Positions 41,233 to 52,117 of a stretch of DNA of 64,000 nt are shown here, in pieces. The position numbers and the translations under genes are program-made. The notes beneath the pieces were generated by a model. The model ran no database searches. It saw nothing but the letters and a program-made list of their open reading frames with translations, and was not told the origin of the DNA. This DNA is from Cyanodermella asteris (taxonomy: Eukaryota; Ascomycota; Lecanoromycetes; Ostropales; Stictidaceae), in NCBI GenBank assembly GCA_900618795.1, contig UYJD01000001.1, positions 2,057,732-2,121,731 on the forward strand. Reading direction: 5' to 3'. How positions within the stretch are numbered: position 1 is the first letter of the stretch; the number at the start of each line of letters is the position of its first letter.

Positions 41233-42925
41233 TCATTTCCTTGCATATTTGGCCCGAATGACGAGCCATGTCGGAGGTGGTGGATTTGTTGGTGCTCCTG
41301 CACTGCTGGCGGTCTGCTCTGTTGGTGGGGGCGCGACCTGAGGCTTCTTCGGGTCGTTGGCGGTGCTTCCTCCCATCCCCTGTCTGTAGTCGGCTTGGCC
41401 ATTCTCAGAAGAAGCGACAGGCGGAGCCTGATTGCCAGGCTCTTCTTTCTGACCGTCAAAGGTGGGAAGACCAGCGGCGTAGCGTAATGCGTTTGGCCTG
41501 AATTCTGGAGCGCCACCACGGAGAGTCGGGGGAAACCAGGACGATCTTGGTACTTTGTCGTATCGGCGTATGTTTGATCCCTGCTGACGAGACTGCCAAC
41601 GTTCCAACCCTGGAAGACCCTCTCCGTAATCGACGTATTGCTCTCTTTCTTCCCGAGATAGGATTTTATAAATGATACGCTTCTTGGGAGAATTTGCGCT
41701 TCTCTTCGCTTTCCGGGAGACTGAGGGCTCAGGTGAAGCGTAGGTCTCAACTTCGCCGAGACCGAAATAGTCGCCCCAAGAATCCTTCCACCACGGACGC
41801 CAATTTCTGCCAATGGCGAGATCAGATCCGATGGAAACGCTTGGCTGTCGAGGCCTAATTGCGGCTTGGTCTTGCACGCGATGATCTGGGTGCACGCCTA
41901 TGTCTGGGTTGCCTGCGCCACTAACGCCCTGGAATTGTCGATGGAAAGCAGGGGATGTATCTGCAGAGCCAGTGATCTGGTGGCCCGGTGTGCGGTCTGG
42001 AGTAGAGGGCGGGAAATTGTTAAAGCCTGGACTGTCGCCGGGGTGGCCGTGGGGTAGAAAATTGTTGCCGTCGGGACGGTAGAGAGGGATTGAGGTGTCC
42101 TGCGGAAAATGACCTTGTTGACGCAGAGCTGGTGGAGGGGAGGGACCAAGCGGATATTGTGCAGATGCGTTCGGCTGATAAAAGGACGCCCCTGATCCTG
42201 CAGGCGAAAAGGGCGGAGGGGGGCCCGTTGGCCGGTGAAAGTCGTCTGGATAGCTCGTAAAGCGCGGGGATAGAAAATTTGGCTGTCGTGAAGGCGAAGG
42301 GCTTGCAGCTGCCCCTGGATGGTGGGCTGCTACTCCCCTTCCTGGTGTCTCAGGATTTTGGCCAAAATACATGGGATGATGCCAGTGAGGAGCAGCTTGA
42401 TGGTTGGGTTGGGGGTGCGAATGCGGGTGGAATTGCCAGCCATGTTGATTGTGGTTTGGACCTGACTATTGTCCGTCGGGTTGCATAGTAATGGCGGCTA
42501 CACAGCCGCTATTGACAGGAAAAAGTTGCCTTCCAAATTCAAATCATGTGTTTGGCCTGACCAGTAAATGCCAAGGTGACAGGTCTCTAACAGACACAGA
42601 CAAGGTGTTACAGTGAATGCATAGCGAAGCGTGATTATGTCGGAGAGCTGATGGATTCGAAGTTCGAAGGGCATGATTGAGAGTACAGCAAGATGGCAGC
42701 TTCCTTGGTGAAGATGAAACGAGGCGTGCATATCAATACAATCGGCAGGCGATACAGGGAGGGCTAGAATCGACGAAATTGCACAAGAACAGTGGCAGTG
42801 ACCTACCTGTCAGAACTAGTGGTTTCGGGAGACGTGTACGGGTTCGTGTCTGTGGATGGGTTGTGATGGACAGGTGGTGAAGATGAGGGAGGGATGGACC
42901 CGGTAGCAGAGTGAAATGGATTCAT
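41233..42925 (-). CDS. Pro-rich conserved-looking protein, unknown function
   Basis: The main exon is open from a stop-limited point near 42470 down to 41233; the first ATG in it (42372, MYFGQNPETPGRG) gives 379 residues, but the frame reads sensibly further upstream (GWQFHPHSHPQPNHQ), so the true start is probably in an earlier exon. A candidate first exon, 42807-42925, starts MNPFHSATGS and runs as a Ser/Pro-rich frame exactly to a GTAGGT donor; I could not find a direct phase-compatible junction to the main exon, so a small middle exon may exist. The N-terminal half is Pro/His-rich and disordered. The second half contains a compact block, NWRPWWKDSWGDYFGLGEVE, then KKRIIYKILSREEREQYVDY, with aromatic and basic residues typical of a structured interaction domain. 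I do not recognise the family. It precedes the Ies2-like gene by only about 150 bp on the same strand. Confidence 0.6.
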
Positions 42926-43246
42926 AGTCAGGCGTTCCGAGCTGTGAGCCGTCATTGGCGGCCGCGTATGGCTGTGATACTTCGCAAGCTGCTACTGCAC
43001 GACTCCCTAATTCAGCAACTGTGCCACCCATGCAGGCCATGCCCACATTCCACGGCAGCTGCATCCGGCCTCGCGTAAACCTGCTATCCCCATCCATGCC
43101 GAGGTTCCCTTCCCCAGACATCCGGAGCTCACAGGAATACCTTCCTGGCCATGATTCCTCCGCACTCTCACGTTCACCTCTGGTGCTGACGCTGCTTCTG
43201 CCGCTGGACTCGACTCTCTTGCTTATATACGAACCTGTCGTCCACC
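42926..43246. other. Divergent promoter region, 321 bp
   Basis: Between the candidate first exon of the Pro-rich gene (-) and the Pex14 gene (+). No clear TATA or repeat. Confidence 0.4.
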
Positions 43247-44377
43247 ATGGTCGACAAGAAAGGTATCCCCGACTGGCAGAAGCAGTCAGATACCGTGCAG
43301 TCCGAGGCAGAGGCCGTCGACCTATCTCCAGAGGATGCACCGACTCAACCTGACTCCTCTCGACGTGACCTCCTGGAACAAGCCAAGACCTTCCTTGCAC
43401 ACGATGATATCAAGGACTCAACCACGGAATCGAAGATATCGTTCTTGGAAGAGAAGGGTTTGACAAACGCCGAGATACATCAACTGCTGGGCATTTCGAG
43501 GAACGAACACGCTGCCCCCGAGCCCGCCGCAGACCTGGTTCAGCACCCACAGCGAGAAGCACCGTCCTCAGAAAGCGTGTCTGCTTCGAATACTACACCG
43601 AGCCCAGTCCCCATAATCACATACCCCGAGTTCCTCCTCCACGCATCGAAGCCCCCACCTCTAATCACCCCTACGCGAGTCGCCAATGCCCTTTACGCTG
43701 GGTCGGTCGTTGGCGCAACAATATACGGCATCTCCAAGTTCGTCTTACGGCCCATGTTTGAGAGTCTGAGCGAAGCGCGTCACGATCTATTTGCTACCAC
43801 AAAAGATCAGCTGGATTCACTTAACGAGAAGCTTGAAACCGTGGTGTCTAGTGTGCCGTCAGCGGCAAGGGTTCATAACATCGGTCATGAGAGACGACGC
43901 GTCAAGGATCATGATGATTCGGACGACGACGACTCTTCTGTCGCCAGTGATCCTACAGAGCTATTCCATCGTGACATTGGCGTACAGACAAATTCAGTTG
44001 ACGAGACTGAAGATGACACCGCAGGCCCCGGCACGCAGACCATCACCACAACCGCCGAGAAGCTATCGACACTCCGAGGTCACCTGAATACTCTGCTACA
44101 CTCCTCCTCAATCTCGCTCAACGCGACTGAAAAGGCGAAGACAGAAGTCAAGGAGACAGAGGTATATCTTGACCAATTACGCTACGGTTCCGGTGGCACA
44201 GGTTATGGAGCTCTCAGCGGTGACGACGGATGGCGCAATCAGATCTTCGGTAACAAGGTTGCGGGAGCCACAAAGAAGACGGATGCCGTGGAAGAGTTCA
44301 AAACAGATATAAGGGCAATGAAGGGCACGCTACTGAGTGCTCGTAACTTCCCACGAGGCGGCGGATCAGGTCGGTAA
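43247..44377 (+). CDS. PEX14: Peroxisomal import docking peroxin Pex14
   Basis: Peroxisomal membrane protein that docks the cargo receptor Pex5 for matrix import. Single exon, 376 residues. The N-terminal Pex14 domain spans about residues 39-85: RRDLLEQAKTFLAHDDIKD, then KISFLEEKGLTNAEIHQLLG, with the Lys/Phe-Leu and Gly-Leu-Thr positions that form the Pex5/Pex19-binding three-helix fold. A Ser/Pro linker leads to PVPIITYPEFLLHASKPPPL and one hydrophobic segment (ANALYAGSVVGATIYGISKF, about residues 147-166), the likely membrane span. A coiled-coil region follows (ESLSEARHDLFATTKDQLDS and LNEKLETVVSSV). The C-terminal half is acidic, then Gly-rich, ending RNFPRGGGSGR. Pex14/17- or Pex33-like paralogs exist in filamentous fungi; the complete N-domain plus membrane span fits Pex14 best. 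Confidence 0.87.
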   Translation: MVDKKGIPDWQKQSDTVQSEAEAVDLSPEDAPTQPDSSRRDLLEQAKTFLAHDDIKDSTTESKISFLEEKGLTNAEIHQLLGISRNEHAAPEPAADLVQHPQREAPSSESVSASNTTPSPVPIITYPEFLLHASKPPPLITPTRVANALYAGSVVGATIYGISKFVLRPMFESLSEARHDLFATTKDQLDSLNEKLETVVSSVPSAARVHNIGHERRRVKDHDDSDDDDSSVASDPTELFHRDIGVQTNSVDETEDDTAGPGTQTITTTAEKLSTLRGHLNTLLHSSSISLNATEKAKTEVKETEVYLDQLRYGSGGTGYGALSGDDGWRNQIFGNKVAGATKKTDAVEEFKTDIRAMKGTLLSARNFPRGGGSGR

Positions 44378-45353
44378 GTGTTGGATCTGCTCAGCCATCG
44401 GAAATCTGAGCAATCCGAGCCTCTGGCCTCGCACCCCAGTACACAACCCAGCCGCCTGGAACGCATTTGCTTCAGGCCGGCCTGAATGTGTTTTGGGACC
44501 CCTCTCTCATACAGAGTGCCTGGGTAGTGTCCGTTCCGCTACGCTCTGCTAGCTTCGCATAAGGACGGTCTAAAAGGGGATATCAGGACCCTCACATGTC
44601 GCTCAGACGCCGGAGCTCGCAAAGGTGTTGGTGAGGAGCCGGAATCCCCGTCCTACGCTCTTTGCGAATCGCAACTCCGCAAAGCGCTGTCTAACGAGGC
44701 TATTTATGTGGTCGTCAAGGCAGGACCACGTTACCACAGACGAATCCCTGCGGAATAAATGCACTCACGTTCACTGTGTAAATGCATACCTGTTTGACCA
44801 ACCTATGTGCAACGGGAGCTATCTGACCAGACAGTGTCAGAGTCTGTCTGGATACAAGCCTGGCAACATCGGTTGATGTCCGTCCAGCTTTTTGCATCAT
44901 GTGAGATATAACCGCAGATACTGGCAAGATTCTGGTAACGTCCGTGCTGGCGTGTTTGACTCTGTGAAGCTACGCGCGAGTACCAGTGTCCAGGTCTCTA
45001 AGGAGTCGTCAGTGGAAATGTACCTAGTTGCTATTTCATGTTGCAGGACTTTGAGAGAATACCGAGCACAAGCATATAATCACCAGGCAGTTGTATCAAA
45101 ACAGTGGTTGGAAAGACGTTGATTGTCCAAAATGCAGTCCGTTACACGCAAAGAGAATGAGACTGGCCGCAGGCTGTCATACCATCCATCCAAAGCCCGA
45201 ACTCCTACATTTCCATCCAGCTTTCTCCGTAATTGACGCTAGTGTATCAACACCAGCAACCCTACTCTTTCCATCGTGGTCGACTACGCTTTTGACGCCA
45301 GCTGATGCACATATCCACAGCTGACAGCTAACTCGTAACCCACGGAGAAGACG
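44378..45353. other. Convergent intergenic, about 1 kb
   Basis: 3' flanks of the Pex14 gene (+) and the AA9 gene (-). No gene or repeat recognised. Confidence 0.5.
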
Positions 45354-46967
45354 TTAGACGGCCGTAGCAGTAGCCATGGGCCTCCCACCCGTCCTCGAAA
45401 ACCCAGTCCCATACGCTCCGAACCCCCCACTCGGCCTCACGAAACCTCCCCTCCCACTCGGACGCGCACCGCCCGAAGGCCCAGCAGCACCCCTGCCCGT
45501 ACCCGCCGTACCCGCCGCAACACCCGCCGTGCGCGAAGCCTTCTTCCCGACCCCCGTACACTTCTTCTTCGTCTTGCTGCTGGTGACGAACGTGGTCGGG
45601 ACGGCGGCGGCCGCAGTGTCGGCAGCTGCAGTGTTGGCGGCCGGAGCGGAAGACAAGAGGGCGGTAACCGAGGTTTGAGCTTCATTGGCGCCGGCCGGGG
45701 CGGTCGAGACGCACTGGTGGTACCAGTCGTACATGCTGACGCAGGTGCCGGCGGCGCAGGCGGTGGCGCCGGTGTAGGCTCGGCCGCCGCATTGGCCGTA
45801 GAGGGCAACGAAGTTGGCGGTGCCGGCTCCGGCTCCGGTTGCTGCTGCTGCTGTCGGGGCGGAGGTCACGGCGGAGTCCAGAGATGAACCGGTGCCTGAG
45901 CCGGTGCCGGAGGTGTCGGTGCCGGAGCTCGAGCCTGAGGACGACCCGGACGATGAACCTGAGGACGATCCTGAGGACGATCCCGAGGAGCTGCCGCTGC
46001 CGGAGCCTGAGCTGCCAGAAGTTCCCGAGCTGCTCCCGCTCGACGAGGTCCCAGAAGAGCTTCCCGACGATCCCGAGGACGACCCGCCGGCCACGGTAGC
46101 AACCGGGACGGGACCGCCAGCAGCCAAAGTGGCCTTCGCCGTCGAGTTGGCAAAGTGACTGAACCCGGCAGAAGCGGCACCGGTCACTTTGGTGGAAGAA
46201 GCTACCGTGCTGCTGACCGCAATAGCCGAGCCCGTCGAGGTTCCGGCAGCGCTCGAGTCCCCGCCCGCAGGCCAGACAGCAGGTCCGGGAGGAGTGTACG
46301 ACTGCGGGATCGGGTAGTAGATGTTGATCTCGACGCCCGGGTCGGTGTCTGTGTAGACGCCGGGGATCTTGACAACTGGACTCGGGGACGCGGAGGCGGA
46401 GCCGCTGGTGATTGAGAGCTGGGCACATTCCATGTAGTACTGGGCGCCGCCGGCGGCTTCGGCTTGGTGGAGGGCGACGTGTTCGGTCCGCATCAGATAG
46501 TCGCCCGGCGGGGTGTCTGCGGGTAAAGTCCAGGTGAAGCTCTTTTCGTCGGTGGTGGTCCAGAACATGCCGGTGCTGTTGATGGTGGAGGTGCCGAGTT
46601 GGTGGATCTTGAACCAGTCACCGCTGCCATCGTATTCGGCGGCGGTGGTGCCTTCGGGGGCCTTGGAGAGGTAGACCAACAAGGGACCGGGGTGAATGAC
46701 GCTGCCTCCAAATCCCACAGCCATACCAACAGTAGATCCTGCGGCAACAGTGTAAGTCTTGGTACTAGCAGCGCTAGCTTGGGCACCGGTATTGCAACGG
46801 AAGTCGATGGAGCTCGGGTCGGTCAGGGGAGAGTTGTTTGTGTTCTTGCGAACATATTCGTAGTCGCTGGTGGTGTTGCCGTCCACGATGAGACTGCTGA
46901 AGATGTAGTGAGCTGATGCCGCCGGCAGTAAAGCGGCCAGGCCAGCCACGGAGAGAAAGCTCTTCAT
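45354..46967 (-). CDS. AA9 lytic polysaccharide monooxygenase with CBM1
   Basis: Copper enzyme that oxidatively cleaves cellulose or related glucans outside the cell. Single exon, 537 residues. The signal peptide (MKSFLSVAGLAALLPAASA) ends before His20, which must be the mature N-terminus and forms the copper histidine brace with the His in the later SVIHPGPLLVYLS motif. The QxYxxC block (AQYYMECAQL) supplies the axial Tyr and a structural Cys, and RTEHVALHQAEAAGG is the usual second-sphere His region. The catalytic domain ends near residue 235. A long Ser/Gly linker with regular GSSS repeats follows, then a CBM1 at about 386-418 (VALYGQCGGRAYTGATACAA, ending in the WYHQC cluster). Unusually the CBM1 is not C-terminal: another ~115 residues follow, first Ala/Thr-rich and then Lys- and Gly/Arg-rich. 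Confidence 0.92.
   Translation of the reverse strand: MKSFLSVAGLAALLPAASAHYIFSSLIVDGNTTSDYEYVRKNTNNSPLTDPSSIDFRCNTGAQASAASTKTYTVAAGSTVGMAVGFGGSVIHPGPLLVYLSKAPEGTTAAEYDGSGDWFKIHQLGTSTINSTGMFWTTTDEKSFTWTLPADTPPGDYLMRTEHVALHQAEAAGGAQYYMECAQLSITSGSASASPSPVVKIPGVYTDTDPGVEINIYYPIPQSYTPPGPAVWPAGGDSSAAGTSTGSAIAVSSTVASSTKVTGAASAGFSHFANSTAKATLAAGGPVPVATVAGGSSSGSSGSSSGTSSSGSSSGTSGSSGSGSGSSSGSSSGSSSGSSSGSSSGSSSGTDTSGTGSGTGSSLDSAVTSAPTAAAATGAGAGTANFVALYGQCGGRAYTGATACAAGTCVSMYDWYHQCVSTAPAGANEAQTSVTALLSSAPAANTAAADTAAAAVPTTFVTSSKTKKKCTGVGKKASRTAGVAAGTAGTGRGAAGPSGGARPSGRGGFVRPSGGFGAYGTGFSRTGGRPMATATAV
45930..46085. repeat. Coding 12-bp tandem repeat (Ser/Gly linker)
   Basis: Imperfect repeats of a GAGGACGATCCT-like 12-mer on the plus strand, encoding the SSSG units of the LPMO linker on the minus strand. 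Length polymorphism between strains is likely. Confidence 0.7.
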
Positions 46968-48510
46968 GATGGAGATGGGCTGAGATTCGAACTGTTCTGG
47001 ATAGAAGTTGAGACCGAAGGAACGTCACAAGCCAATGCTGCGAGACTGGAAAGGAATCGAGCGACGCAAACGAGAGACAGCGATGAGGATCGCGGATATG
47101 GCAGTCGAAGAAGATTCACCTGCAGGAAGGGAGGAAAGTAGACCAGTGAGCGAGCCTGCACTCTAGGAAATGAATGAAAGAGTGACTGAGCACACCGAGG
47201 AATAGATGTAGGAGACATAGGACCGGAATATATACACGCCAACATTATCGTAGAGAATTCGGAAGAAGAAATTCGAGGAAGTACAACGCCGTACCCGCCC
47301 ATTGTTGCCAGGCTTTGCTCCCAATGAACGTGGGTGCGAAAGCCACGATACATGGGGTCCAAACCATATGCCCGTGTAGTGTCAATTGTGAAGCACTAGT
47401 CAAGCAGCTGGGATGGCGTGTAACGGTGGCTCCGGACATCGTTTATACCTGAGCTGTCGGCTACACAGGCCGCAATGACGAGACAGGAGAAGAAACAAGA
47501 TGACAAGGGGGATCGATCGAAGGAGCTGGCAGGAATACCCCCCAGCCCTGGCTACCTGGGCGGTTGGTGAAGATGCACCGTGTAGAGTCAAGCGGATATG
47601 TCGGATGCTTGCGCCTTCGCTTGCCAGCAGTGTGTAGTAGCGGGTCTGCGAAAGGTCCCGGAGCATGGAGATGAGGCTGATGATACAAGATGAGTTTCAA
47701 GTTCGAACAGTAGCGGCAAGTCGCTTAGAGCTCCTCATCCAAGTTGAGCCCCCTGGCGCGTGGGCGCGTGGGTGCAACTCGACTATCATGACTTCCGTGC
47801 AACCTTCAGCGCGCGGCTACAATGAACTGGAGGGACGTGCAAAGCCAAGTCTTCTCGATGATCAAAAGGCAGCCCAGTTGCCCTTCGAGAAGGAAAATGA
47901 AGTTGTAAATCTGCAGCCGTTGAACTCATGTAGCTGCTCGCTGAGCCATCGCAGCAACAAGCTGTATCCACATCTAGCTCAAAGCTGTACTTACAATCGT
48001 GGACTTCGTCTCGTCTCGCCGATCGTTAGTAAGTAAGTGGGTAGTCTCGTGGAGCAAAATTTCGTACGCACGGCAAGTATTGTTCAAGAGATCAATTATC
48101 GATAGAGTAGAAATTTCCGAACGCATCGCGCGCCTAAAAGGCACCCGGCAGATTGAGCACCCACAGTTATCGAGAACAGCTCCTAATATTGAAGATAAAC
48201 TGTCAGAGGCGTGTCTCCAGTCGATGTTGTTCTCAAAGTTGAGTCTAGCAAGCCGCTGATCGGGAAATTGGCTGCTCGGTCGCTATTTCGTCAGGGGCGA
48301 TTGATGAGATTCCCGTCGTCATCACATGTCGCGCATGCGGCATCTTATTCCTTGAAACACCATTTGTTGTTCACGCTCCTCGTCAATTGACCCTTCACAT
48401 ACCAGCTCTCTGGTTGCTGCTGTATCCGCTGCTGTACCTGCAACTTTGCTGTCGTCTCTACTGGTCGTTACTTTTGTTGCGCTCCGATTCGTTTCCTGAG
48501 GCGCGGCGTG
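46968..48510. other. Divergent intergenic, 1.5 kb
   Basis: Upstream region of the AA9 gene (-) and the TMEM135-like gene (+). No supported gene. The first 260 bp upstream of the AA9 ATG form a pyrimidine-rich leader on the minus strand, preceded by a TATA-like site. Confidence 0.5.
47227..47234 (-). promoter_or_regulatory. Candidate TATA box of the AA9 gene
   Basis: Minus-strand TATATATT about 260 bp upstream of the AA9 start codon. The distance would need a long leader, so this is weak. Confidence 0.3.
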
Positions 48511-50345
48511 ATGGAGCCAGTGACACGTCGCCTGCCCAGGAACAAATCCCTGAATCCCATCATCGATCATGTGCTGAAACCGTAAGTACATTTCCTCTGA
48601 GTTGTTGCGATTACTACTCGAGACACGATTTCTTATGAAAAGCTGCCATTGTCGGTACTGACGCGCAGTCAGCATTCTTCGCGCTTATCTATTCGGCCAT
48701 GTCTCGACCACCGGCCCTAAGTTGGTCGGCATTATTCTTGCCCTTTTGAGCGGAAAGAAGGACCTCCAGCGGCATCTCGAAAAGGTATGTCACATCATAT
48801 CAGGAATCTTTGGCGGTAACGACTCACGACCATCAGCTTCAATACATCATCAAGAGCTCAATTGGCCCATTCCGCTTCCCCGCGTTCTGTGCATCGCTCG
48901 TCGGACTTTATTCGGGACTTTCACTTCTTTTCATCGGTATACTTCGACAGTGGACACTTCGCCGTTCAAATGCCAAGCTACCATCCTCGAGCGTTGGCCA
49001 GGTTCGAGTTGCTCGTCTACTGGCAGCATTGATTGCCACCTGGACGACATTTCCCATGGTCAACCGTGGCAATGCTCGTTTCCAACGACAGAGAGCCCGT
49101 TCGCTCGAAGCGATTCCGCGAAATACCAACAGGGGCGATCCAAATCTTCTCCGCGAGCCAACGGACCAGCCAGAAGATGAAGACGAGGATCGCGCCGGAA
49201 GGCAGTTTCGCGGCAGCACCTTGGCTCCCCTTGCTGGCCGCACACTCGATCTCACCATCATGGCTTCAGTGAGAGCGATTGAGACTCTGGTCTGGCATAC
49301 GTGGAAACGACGTTACGGCCATCTTTCGTCTGGCCAGATCACACAATCGCGCCTGCCGCTATCAAGCCGTTTGGCAAACTTAATCGGCACGTATTCCGAT
49401 TCCGCTCTCTTCGTCACCTCCTGTTACTTTATCATGTTCGCGTGGTTCTACTCGCCGGACTCGCTGCCCCGCAGCTATAGGCGTTGGATTGGCCAGGCGG
49501 CTGATGTCGATAGCCGGCTGGTCGAAGTTCTCCGTAAGGTTCGCTGGGGGAGCTTCGTGTATGGTGTCGACACGGGCCAGAATTATCTGCTTGAAGGAAT
49601 GTGCCGCGACTTCAAGTGGCCACTCGTCTGGGGTGACCCGACCAAGACCATCCCAGTCCCGTGCGAGATGGTCCATCAAGGAACAGGGCGCAGCTGTCAC
49701 TGGCACAAGGTGGTCAAGTTCTGGCGTTCTTGGTGCTTCGCAATGCGCATGTACCTCCCGTTGCAGCTCGCTCTTCGTATGAGAAAGCCGAGTGTCGATG
49801 GGCTGAAAAGGGCCGTGATCGAGGCATCCAGAAGCTCGGCCTTTCTGGGCGCTTTCGTCGCGTTGTTTTACTACGGAGTCTGCTTGTCCCGAACGGTAGT
49901 CGGTCCGAGGCTTTTCAGCCTCGACACGGTAACTCGGATGGACTGGGATGCCGGGTACTGCGTGGGAACCGGAAGTGCTCTCTGCGGTTGGAGCGTGCTC
50001 ATTGAGCCTCCAAAGCGGCGACAGGAGCTCGCACTGTTTGTTGCTCCGCGCGCTGCATCTGTATTCATCCCTCGTCGGTACGAGCGAAAGGTGAGTTTGA
50101 AACTTCGTCATCCCCCGCTGAGACAGCAGAGGCTAATTAACGAAACCCCGCCCCCGTTGTCCCGAGTTTGCAGACTGCGGCTGAGTCTGGACCTTTGGCT
50201 GACATCTGCTTTCCTGCTACAGTATCTCAACCGTGAGCGAGCCGCTTTCGCTGCCGGCACCAGCATCCTCTTTGCACTGGCCCACGAGAACCCTGCGAAC
50301 GTGAGAGGCATTTTGGGTAGTCTCATCCATACGATCATTGGATGA
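48511..50345 (+). CDS. TMEM135-like integral membrane protein
   Basis: Predicted multi-pass membrane protein of 519 residues, resembling the TMEM135/PMP52 family, which in animals is linked to peroxisomes and mitochondria. Four exons: 48511-48581, 48673-48784, 48837-50090 and 50223-50345, with introns of 91, 52 and 132 bp. The last intron is a multiple of three with no stop, so an unspliced frame looks open through it; splicing it out joins PRRYERK to YLNRERAAFAAGTSILFALA, the family-like ending. Early blocks are LRAYLFGHVSTTGPKLVG and FRFPAFCASLVGLYSGLSLL, a Tim17-like hydrophobic pattern. Several more hydrophobic stretches follow (ALFVTSCYFIMFAWFY, AFLGAFVALFYYGVCLS). The closing VRGILGSLIHTIIG is also typical. 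The family call rests on motif memory and is moderate. Confidence 0.72.
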
Positions 50346-51662
50346 GACGCTAGCTTTGCCAGATTCCCGGCTTCTCACCACATCATACTCGAAATGGACT
50401 ATGGTCATGGGTCGGACTGCTCCGGGGGTACTCTAACTGCCGTAACATTCCGATCCAAGTTTGAAAGGTCACCAGACCTGCGGCCGCACACCCAACGTCG
50501 TGTTCACATCTGAAAGTCAGAACAGCGCGTCGGTGCCGAGGATCATCTCATACCTTCAGTACATTGTGGCACTTGGAGAAGAAAAGACGGTCAGACAATG
50601 AGATCCGAGGAGAAGGAATTGATCCTGCGTGCATGGGCCAACGCCCTCGCAGCCATCTCCTATCTTGTATCGAGCCATTTTGTAACAACACTTGACAGAC
50701 ACGGTGTTCCGACAAGCCACCGTTGGCGTATCGTATTGAGTAAGTAATACAACTTCAGAAACCAGTCCGTGCTCTCGACTCTGCCACGAGACGAGCTACT
50801 CGAAAGGGCCTTTGCGCCACCATAGCTCAATATGATGATTTCAGATGTTTTGCATCGGACCCGATTTGAGACAGGCCTCCCTTTCTCCGACCTCTGGGCT
50901 CCAGCCGCCGCGTGAGCGGAACCACTACCCATATTTTGGCGTACAGAAATTTTGACAAACCACATCAAGAAGGAAGGTCGCCGGAGAAAACCACATTACA
51001 AAATGTCATGTGCCGGTTGCCCCTTGTGAGGTTCCACATGGTGGTGGCGTATAGCTGTTGAAAAGGACGATGAAAGTAGAGAACAGGCTAAGACGGCTCA
51101 GCCAGTAATGCGCCGATGCAGGGATTTCAGATCCATCGCTCAAACCTTGAACTCCTCCTTCGTGTTGCACAAAGCTCCAAAGAGCTACAATTCCCCGTGG
51201 CGTAGTGCGAATAACGAACATGCGAGATCGTGTTTCGCTTTTTCACGACAATAGATGGTAAAAACAACTTGTCGGCGCATGGCCACCTTTGTCTTTTTGG
51301 TGTGAGCCGAAACAAGTTTTCCGTCGCCAAGAAGCAGCATAGGTACTTTTGTGCCGGGCCCTCGACTCGACTCGACCATGTCCTTTTCGCCGTCCCGACT
51401 TGAAATGGACTCTGGGCGACCTTTTGCAGTAACCCCGGTTTCATGCACATTCTGAAGACACTGTTGAATTTAATTTAATTTCTCTTTTGGTCTCTTGCAT
51501 GGCGTCCTTTTGGCACCAGGTTTTTCCTCTTCAGCCCACGCAGGGGATGACGCGCATGCCTCTTTGTGGAGAAGCAAAGATCGTGTGCATCTGCAGAAAG
51601 GATCAAACATGCATGTCCGCCCGTAGCTCATCAGACTAAAAAAACACTTTCTTAGTGCATAA

Positions 51663-51700
51663 TCTCTCTCTCTCTCCCCCTCCCCCCCTCCTCCGCCCCA
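51663..51700. repeat. CT microsatellite and C-rich tract
   Basis: A short run of CT dinucleotides followed by C blocks interrupted by single T. Simple low-complexity tract. Confidence 0.85.
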
Positions 51701-52117
51701 ATTGTCTCCATACAGTACATGCTGGCAGTCAAATCCTAGTCCGTAGGTGAACGGTAGTGGGCTGCTGCGCAAAGGCACAGAAAAATAATAATAATCATAA
51801 TCTATGCTTTTCCCCCACACTCGACGCAGTCTTCCCGCCACGTACTGCACCCAACCGGGGGACTCGTTCTGCTCCGACGTTGTCTCTGACGTCTGTCACG
51901 GGTCATGGGCAGGCAAAAAACAAAAAAAAAGGAAGAGAGACGAGACACCGGACAGGTCATTGTCGGGGAAACGAATTGTTGTTCCGTCCCTGGTCGCGAA
52001 ATGTGTGTGCAGAGAGACCATGAAACGGCCCGGATGTCTCGCCCGCGATTCCCGTTTGTGACCTCTCTACGACGAAAAAAAAGCTGCAATGCATGCATGG
52101 CGGTGAGGGAGGGGGGG

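Noticed and set aside
42816-43400. 194-codon minus-strand frame antisense to the Pex14 start
   Set aside because: No recognisable motif; it overlaps the Pex14 N-domain codons and the shared promoter.
45682-46428. 248-codon Arg/Leu-rich frame inside the LPMO gene
   Set aside because: Alternate-frame shadow of the Ser/Gly linker and CBM1 coding DNA.
46975-47000. tRNA B-box-like sequence (TTCGAATC on the minus strand)
   Set aside because: There is no A box or cloverleaf upstream; it lies in the LPMO leader. Other B-box-like hits in the window also lack the rest of a tRNA.
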